Assembly (NCBI GenBank): GCA_029582265.1
Contig: CM055816.1
Span: forward strand, 31,292,366 to 31,356,365
Reading direction: 5' to 3'
DNA: 64,000 nt
Source: Zoroaster sp. YZ-2022
Taxonomy: Eukaryota; Echinodermata; Asteroidea; Forcipulatida; Zoroasteridae
The notes beneath the pieces are model-generated. The model saw nothing but the letters and a program-made list of their open reading frames with translations. It ran no database searches and had not been told where the DNA came from. A program made the position numbers and the translations under genes. Positions 57,721 through 64,000 of the stretch are shown here, piece by piece (positions within the stretch are counted from its first letter, which is position 1; each line of letters opens with the position of its first letter).

Positions 57721-59255
57721 ATGCACCTTTTATAAGCGGGGATGGATCCAGGGTATAGCTGAAATGAAAATGAGACATCGTACAGCAAAAAGGGGTGAAA
57801 CTGCCTATAACAGAGGTCCGCGTATATAAAGTATAGGGTAAATTTATTGCAAGGTGATGAATGGACACTTGTCCTCTTTGCCTGCCTCCTTTATCCGCTA
57901 ATCTTCCCCCTGGCTCCCCCGACCTCCCAATGTTACTTAGTATTAGTTTTCATGAAGCCATAAGCAAATGCGTTTGTGCCTTTACGTGGTGTCTGATGAT
58001 GGGGTAAGGTTTAAAAGTGGTGGTGATTTCTAGAGACGACGAGAGGGATGGTATAAGTAGGACCCCTAGCTAACCTAGTACCCCTACACGACTCTGGACC
58101 TCTCCCGACTCCCCCGGAACAGACATTCCCAATTGAAATAATATGTAGGATTTTTAATTTGTTTATTTTCTCGTCGTTGTCGTCGTTGTTGTTTTCGTTG
58201 TTGTCGTTGTCGGCGTCGTCATCGTCGGCGTCGTCGTCGTCGTCGTCGTCGTTAATGTTGTTGTTGTTGTTGTTGTTGTTGTTGAGTGTATAGGTAGGTG
58301 TGGAATGTTTGAGTAGGATTGTCATCCATGACATGGACTTCCTAGCGAGTTCAATCTCCTGGAACTCGGTCAGACTTACTGACCCGTGAAAGTCTACTCA
58401 GACACATGTTTCAGAAAAAACAGATAAAAATAATAAAATTTACCAGGATCTCCAGGTTAACAATTAAGACTTAACTTTAGCTTTGAAGTCATGAACTGTA
58501 AGAAAGTCTTTTCTGTGGTAAAATATATTTCTTTTCTGTTAGGATAATGCATTTGTTGATGCATAACTCCAGCCTATATGAAAGCTTCAGCAACAGTGAA
58601 AATACATTCAGGTTGTTTATTATGTGAAATAAATTGTCTCATGAACTTTAAATGTGTTCCTGCCTATAGTTAATACAGTTAGTTGTGTGACAAATTTGAT
58701 TATCTCAAAATGCAACTTGTGGGACATATTTGGGACAGTGTTGTACATGTACATAATAAACATTCCTTTAATTAACAGTATATAATGGTTGATGCTTTAA
58801 ACAAGTTTATATAAAAATAAAATCATCTAATTTGTACAATTCGTTTGTGTCCTTTTTGCTTTTAATTATCTTTCATCTAGCCACCCCCATATAATTACAT
58901 TATTGTGTGACCATGAATTTAGGGTATGGTTCTGCTTTAAAATATTTTGTTGTGAAAGTAGGCATCAGTATATAAAACATACAAATGTTGCTGACTGGAA
59001 ATTTATTATGGACCAACCCTTGCGCTAGTACCTTTGATTTGCCGACTGAAAATTGATGTATAATTTACTTATTTTAACTATTGACTTTTATGATGATGTA
59101 TTTATACCTTTTATTTTTGTTTGATATGTGAAGAGTATCGCTACGGTGTTTACATTTTTTGCTAATCAACCTTGTTTACATGGTTGTGTATGCAGGGTTT
59201 TTCCTTGTTGTCAGAATATCATCTTTGCCTAGCATATTCTGACCAGGGCCAGTCG

Positions 59256-60204
59256 CAGTGGCGCACCCAGGATTTGATTGGGGGGGGGGGGGGGGGCTCA
59301 AAATATTTTTATTTGAAATCCAATAATGGGGAGAGACATGGCTGACCCAAACCATAACCGCTGGCGCGGCTGCAGCCATGTCCCTAGTCGTGCTCGTCAG
59401 TGAACCTACGGCACATGTTAAATGTTTCCTGGTGGTTTCTAGTCATAAAAAGAAGACATTATGGCATGATTCGGACTCGTAGGGTTTTACCTTCCATATA
59501 ATTTCCTCCTCTTGATGTAAAGAACTTGAGCTTGTTTCGTCTGCAAGATTTCTATAGTTAAATACTTTCATTGCGTGGACGTAAAGTTTGTGATCATTCC
59601 GGGCGGAGCTAAATTTTTTCAAACACGAATTTGGCGGCAAAACCAAATCCCAATATTATCCAATCGGTGTTTGCTAAAAGAGTGTCACATAATCTTTGTA
59701 AATTAAAACCCAATCCTGGGCCATTGTGTACAAACTGGAAAGGAGTTGATTATAATGCGGGCGTGTTTAAATTTTACGAGTAACCTCAACGACAGTCAAC
59801 GACCTCAACAAGAGAAACGGACAACAGAAAATGAAAATAAAATTAAGTAAAGCTGCTCCCTGATCAGGGTGCACCATGGCAGGGGGGGGAGAATGTGTAA
59901 AAATGCTTGTTATATATACTGGTGGCCCTTCAAGCTTACATGCACATGCATACGCAACGCCGTAAAATATAATAGTGAGTGGAATAAATGGAAAACTTTT
60001 GGAGGGGAGCTTGAGTCTCCTGAGTCCCCATCCCTTGTACCACTGCCCTATACTCCTTGCCGAACTCCTCTGTAGACAAGACTTGGGCTCAGATTTTGCT
60101 CTCTTTCCTGGCTCCTTCTTTAAAAAAAAAAAAAAACATCAGCGGGCACTTGGGGGGGGGGCTCGATTCCCCCCAAGCCCCCCCCCCCCTTGGGTGCGCC
60201 ACTG
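59256..60204. mobile_element. Non-autonomous hAT element
   Basis: Ends CAGTGGCGCACCCA and, inverted, the same 14 bases; flanked by the 8-bp duplication GCCAGTCG (59248-59255 and 60205-60212). Both CAG...CTG ends and 8-bp duplications are hAT hallmarks. The left-arm copy of the surrounding repeat (about 47115-47150) has a single GCCAGTCG and no insert. The interior has G and C runs and no transposase. Confidence 0.88.
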
Positions 60205-60546
60205 GCCAGTCGGCCTTTTTTACAACAATTGTTCCTTGTTATTTTATAATGCATTGTTCGTACCACGTATTTTGTTTTCTTGTTTACACTGATGCGTCAC
60301 TGCGCCATGAGCGTCTCTTTTGACGGATACTGGCGCATTACAAATGTTCATTATTATTATTATTATTATTGAGAACGATTATTGGGGTGTCGCACACCAT
60401 ACCCCCTGCCCCCGCTCGCTACGGACCTGGGCGGTGGGGACGAGTGAACCCTGTATAGGCCTGAGCAATATTTTTTGCATTAATTTATATTATTTTATAA
60501 ATACAATTTTACAAAGGTTCTTCTGTACTTAATTCACCGCCAAATT

Positions 60547-60625
60547 CGAGTGGCATGGTAGTCTTGTGGTTTAGAATGCTCACCTTCTAAGTAGGTAGTT
60601 GGGATCGAGACTAGGTTTAGGTTGT
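60547..60625 (+). mobile_element. tRNA-derived SINE-like fragment
   Basis: GTGGTTTAGAATGCTC followed at tRNA spacing by TTGGGATCGAGAC, a weak A/B-box pair. The inverted copy lies at 46725-46795. Too divergent for a tRNA gene. Confidence 0.45.
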
Positions 60626-61019
60626 AAATATTTGTAACAGGATTAGCAACATTTTTGTTAACTACAACACTAATTCAGAAACAAAACCTTTCTGTAAAAC
60701 AATAATGTATGGGCTGTGGAGGACTTTTTTAAAGGAATATAAATCCCACAATTCATGTTTTGTACCGTACGGTATGCATGCTAGCTGCCAACCAGTCTGG
60801 TTGCCGCTTTTGTATAATTGGTTTTTCTAGTAAATATATGGATTTACATTTATTTTAGTTTTATATATTAATTAGTCAAAATTTAGTCACATACGGCTCT
60901 TCATACGAGAAAAAAATGCAATGGTGAACACTTCTAGTGCGACGCGACAACACTTCTAGTGCGACGCGACAACACTTCTAGTGCGACGCGACAACAAGCA
61001 CAACAATACCGAACAAAAA

Positions 61020-62235
61020 CCGCTTAAAATTCAATATTCTGTTCTCAGTAAGAGCTGAAACCTCTCATATATTATTTACAAGCCGACTGTGGGTGTTTCC
61101 ACTTAATGAGCCAGTTCAAGTCCAAAGGCCTTGACTTTTAATTTAGTAATTGAATGTTATTGAAATTCAAATTCAACACGCGATTGCAATTGCGTCTCGA
61201 ACCATTGGCGGATCGGGAAGGGGGCGGGGTCAAAGGGGCAGTTCATAAGCATCATAATATGTAATTTAACGACCTTTTAAAATGCGTGACGAGTGTCTAT
61301 TTTCAAAATTTTGAATGAAGGCACCTGGGGGTACAGACCTCAGCTGGGGGCAGGCACGTGGCCCCAGCCCCCGTTCTCCCGTGCCCCCGTTACGGCACTG
61401 AGTTTAGCTGTCAATGTAATGCGATAAACTCAAAGAAAACTGACCCTAAATATTAGCTTTAAGTTCCAAAACACAAACCCAAAACAAAAATTTCCTAAGA
61501 GAGGTGAAACTTGGGAAACTTTGGAGTTTGCTTCCTAAAGACGTATTTTCTGCAATAATTCTTATTTTGTTGGTGCATTGTATTGACATAAAACATGTAC
61601 AACGGTTGTTTTATGTTGCTGTTTAGCTTTACTTATTGTACTGCGTGTAATAACATGGGATCTTTTGAGGCATCAAACAGTCGTAGCAGTGTTTTATTGG
61701 ACGAGGCTTAGCATTTAATGTTTTTACAGAAAAATTGCTTAAAAACGAGTACAAAGCTACCGTTTCACCAAGTCTATCATATTTGTTTGGAATTTTCCTA
61801 TATTTTCGTAACAAGAACACATATGAATCCCTCCAGATGGTACCGAAAAATTAGCTGGCTCATGGACAAATATCCACACATCGTGGATATTTAAAGGGAC
61901 AATACGATCTGAACAGAATTTCAACAGGGCTTGGAATCGGTGTCCTAGCACGCGACTGAGGCGACGCCCCAAGTACCAGTCCATTCTGTGATCTATGTTT
62001 TTCTTCATATTTCTCTAGCGATTTGAATGGGTATGATAGATAAAATGTTAAAGCATGATGCATTATGATACCACCAGTCCTATTTAAATAATGACGAGCT
62101 GAGCCCAGTATTTTGCTTACGGTGATTGGTTCAAATAAAATAAATGCATACACATATTTTTCATATTGTTAGAGATTTATGAATTATTCATTATAGCGTC
62201 CACTTGCACACAACAGATCAGACTGGTGAAGGTGA
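61020..62235 (+). repeat. Composite repeat C, copy 2
   Basis: Direct copy of 50130-51360 with small indels; preceded by three inverted 22-bp units (60930-60997). Confidence 0.8.
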
Positions 62236-62360
62236 TCATGGGGAATCGAGAGAGGTCCAGAGTCGTGAAGGGGTACTAGGTTAGCTAGGGGTCCTACTTA
62301 TACCATCCCTCTCGTCGTCTCTAGAAATCACCGCCACTTTTAAACCTTACCCCCCAAAAA

Positions 62361-63235
62361 AATTGCGTTTACATTTAGGCCTACAAAGTTAAGACAACAT
62401 AACTATTTAAAAACCACTGTAGAAAATAAATAATATAATAAATAAATAAATTCTTTACAAGTTAAATTCTTTTAAACTAATTATAATTAAAATTAAAATT
62501 TACAAATTAAACAACTAGTGATCCGCCCGTTGATCGATTCTGTCCCTCAAGATACACAGTGTGATCGCTAAAGAAGGTCACATGGTTTAAAGGGGGCACT
62601 GCCAAGAAGGGCCCTATACCCTCTTTGACCCCCTAACTCCCCTATTATGCCAACTTAATGCTCTAGCCTCTCTTAGGCCAAAACAAGTCTCTGGTATGTT
62701 GTTCTAAAACGGCCACATGCACATTGCAAGAAGAGTGTGTAAGCGTCGCATTAGGATTCACGCGTCGCACTAGAAGTGTTGTCGCGTCGCATTAGAAGTG
62801 TTGTCGCGTCGCACTAGAAGTGTAGTCGCGTCGCACTAGAAGTGTAGTCGCGTCGCACTAGAAGTGTGTCGCGTCGCACTAGAAGTGTAGTCGCGTCGCA
62901 CTAGAAGTGTGTCGCGTCGCACTAGAAGTGTAGTCGCGTCGCACTAGAAGTGTGTCGCGTCGCACTAGAAGTGTTGTCGCGTCGCACTAGAAGTGTAGTC
63001 GCGTCCCACTAGAAGTGTGTCGCGTCGCACAAGAAGTGTAGTCGCGTCGCACTAGAAGTGTGTCGCATGGTACTAGAAGTGTTGTCGCGTCGCACTAGAA
63101 GTGTAGTCGCGTCGCACTAGAAGTGTGTCGCGTCGCACTAGAAGTGTAGTCGCGTCGCAATAGAAGTGTGTCGCGTCGCACTAGAAGTGTAGTCGTGTCG
63201 CACTAGAAGTGTTGTCGCGTCGCACTAGAAGTGTT
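62361..63235 (+). repeat. Composite repeat A, partial copy 3, with the longest 22-bp array
   Basis: Matches 45739-46404. The array at about 62742-63235 holds over 20 units alternating GTTGTCGCG, GTAGTCGCG and GTGTCGCG spacers, so two unit lengths (20 and 22 bp) alternate. Confidence 0.85.
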
Positions 63236-63369
63236 CACCATTGCAGTTTTTTCTCGTATGAAGAACCGTATGTGACTAAATTTCGACTAATTGATGTATA
63301 CGACTAAAATAAATGTAAATCCATATATTTACTAGAAAAACCAATTATACAAAAGCGGCAACCAGTACA

Positions 63370-64000
63370 TACCTCTCATATATTATTTCCAAGCCGACTG
63401 CGTGTGTTTCCACTTAATGAGCCAGTTCAAGTTCAAAGGCCTTGACTTTTAATTTAGTAATTGAATGTTATTGAAATTCAGTAAATTAATGTTATTGAAA
63501 TTCAAATTCAACACGCGATTGCAATTGCGTCTCGAACCATTGGCGGATCGAGAAGGGGCGGGTCAAGGGGCAGTTTATAATCATCATAATATGTAATTTA
63601 ACGACTTTTTAAAATGCGTGACGAGTGTCTATTTTCAGAATTTTAAATGGGGGTACCTGAAGGCACCGACCTCGGCTGGGGGGAAGGCACGTGTCCCCGT
63701 TTCCCCGTGCCCCACGTGCCCCCCGACGCCACTGAGTTTAGATGTCAATATAATGCGATAAACTCAAAGAAAACTGACCCTAAATCTTAGCTTTAAGTTC
63801 CAAAACACAAAATCAAAACAAATATTTTTTGAAGAGAGGTGAACTTTGGAGTTTGCTTCCCAAAGATGTATTTTCTGCGGCAATTCTGATTTCGTTGGTG
63901 CATTGTATTGACATAACATATACAACGGTTGTTTTATGTTGCTGTTTAGCTTTGGATCTTTTGAGGCTACGTCTGGCAGCAATCTTCAAACAGTCGTAAC
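63370..64000 (+). repeat. Composite repeat C, copy 3, cut by window end
   Basis: Matches 50160-50800 and 61060-61700, in direct orientation. Confidence 0.8.

Larger units (their letters stand above)
57720..60930 (-). repeat. Composite repeat B, right arm (inverted)
   Basis: Inverted copy of 46405-49440 without the 48019-48848 insertion and with a hAT element inserted at 59256-60204. Contains a GTT/GTC triplet tract (58175-58285) and a SINE-like piece (60547-60625). Confidence 0.8.

Overview
The window is nuclear DNA of an invertebrate animal: AT-rich, intron-containing, with GT/AG splice sites, dense in transposons, and without bacterial gene spacing. A fibrinogen-related lectin with a PAN domain, TOMM70 exons and Tx1, piggyBac, hAT and Mutator-like elements fit a marine deuterostome. 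Frequent 'taggcct' and 'tacatgta' words suggest an echinoderm or hemichordate. The species call is inference only.

Layout. 0.35-4.7 kb holds a decayed Tx1-type LINE on the minus strand. 5.7-7.1 kb holds an intronless gene for a secreted PAN + fibrinogen-domain protein, with a TATA box and a poly(A) signal. 7.3-18.7 kb is mostly non-coding; it contains two duplicated blocks (10.1/14.1 kb and 11.8/17.5 kb) and a frameshifted piggyBac transposase at 15.1-16.8 kb.

18.74-38.27 kb is the most striking part. Perfect 53-bp inverted repeats bracket about 19.5 kb. Inside lies one minus-strand gene whose exons I could follow through matching splice phases for most of its length: a MULE transposase N-terminus and catalytic core, a basic linker, a ULP1/SENP-type C48 cysteine protease with all catalytic residues, and a PHD-like zinc finger. 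I read it as a giant Mutator-like element. Its transposase half carries stop codons, the linker and PHD carry frameshifts, and the protease exons are intact. Two introns are filled by arrays of one 17-bp minisatellite in opposite orientations, so the pre-mRNA would contain long complementary stretches. Other introns hold TTAA-flanked MITEs and short-motif repeats.

38.5-44.7 kb holds two exons of TOMM70, a mitochondrial import receptor, on the same strand; the giant element lies directly downstream. A 2.07-kb foldback element with about 370-bp arms and 9-bp target duplications sits exactly at the TOMM70 exon 1 splice donor and rebuilds it.

44.7-64 kb is a nest of direct and inverted copies of composite repeats: 22-bp CpG-rich arrays, GACGTC palindrome modules, MITEs and tRNA-derived SINEs. 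A hAT element with 8-bp target duplications lies in one arm, and its uninterrupted site is preserved in the other. A LINE 3' fragment lies at 53.0-53.5 kb. No rRNA, functional tRNA gene or CRISPR array was found.
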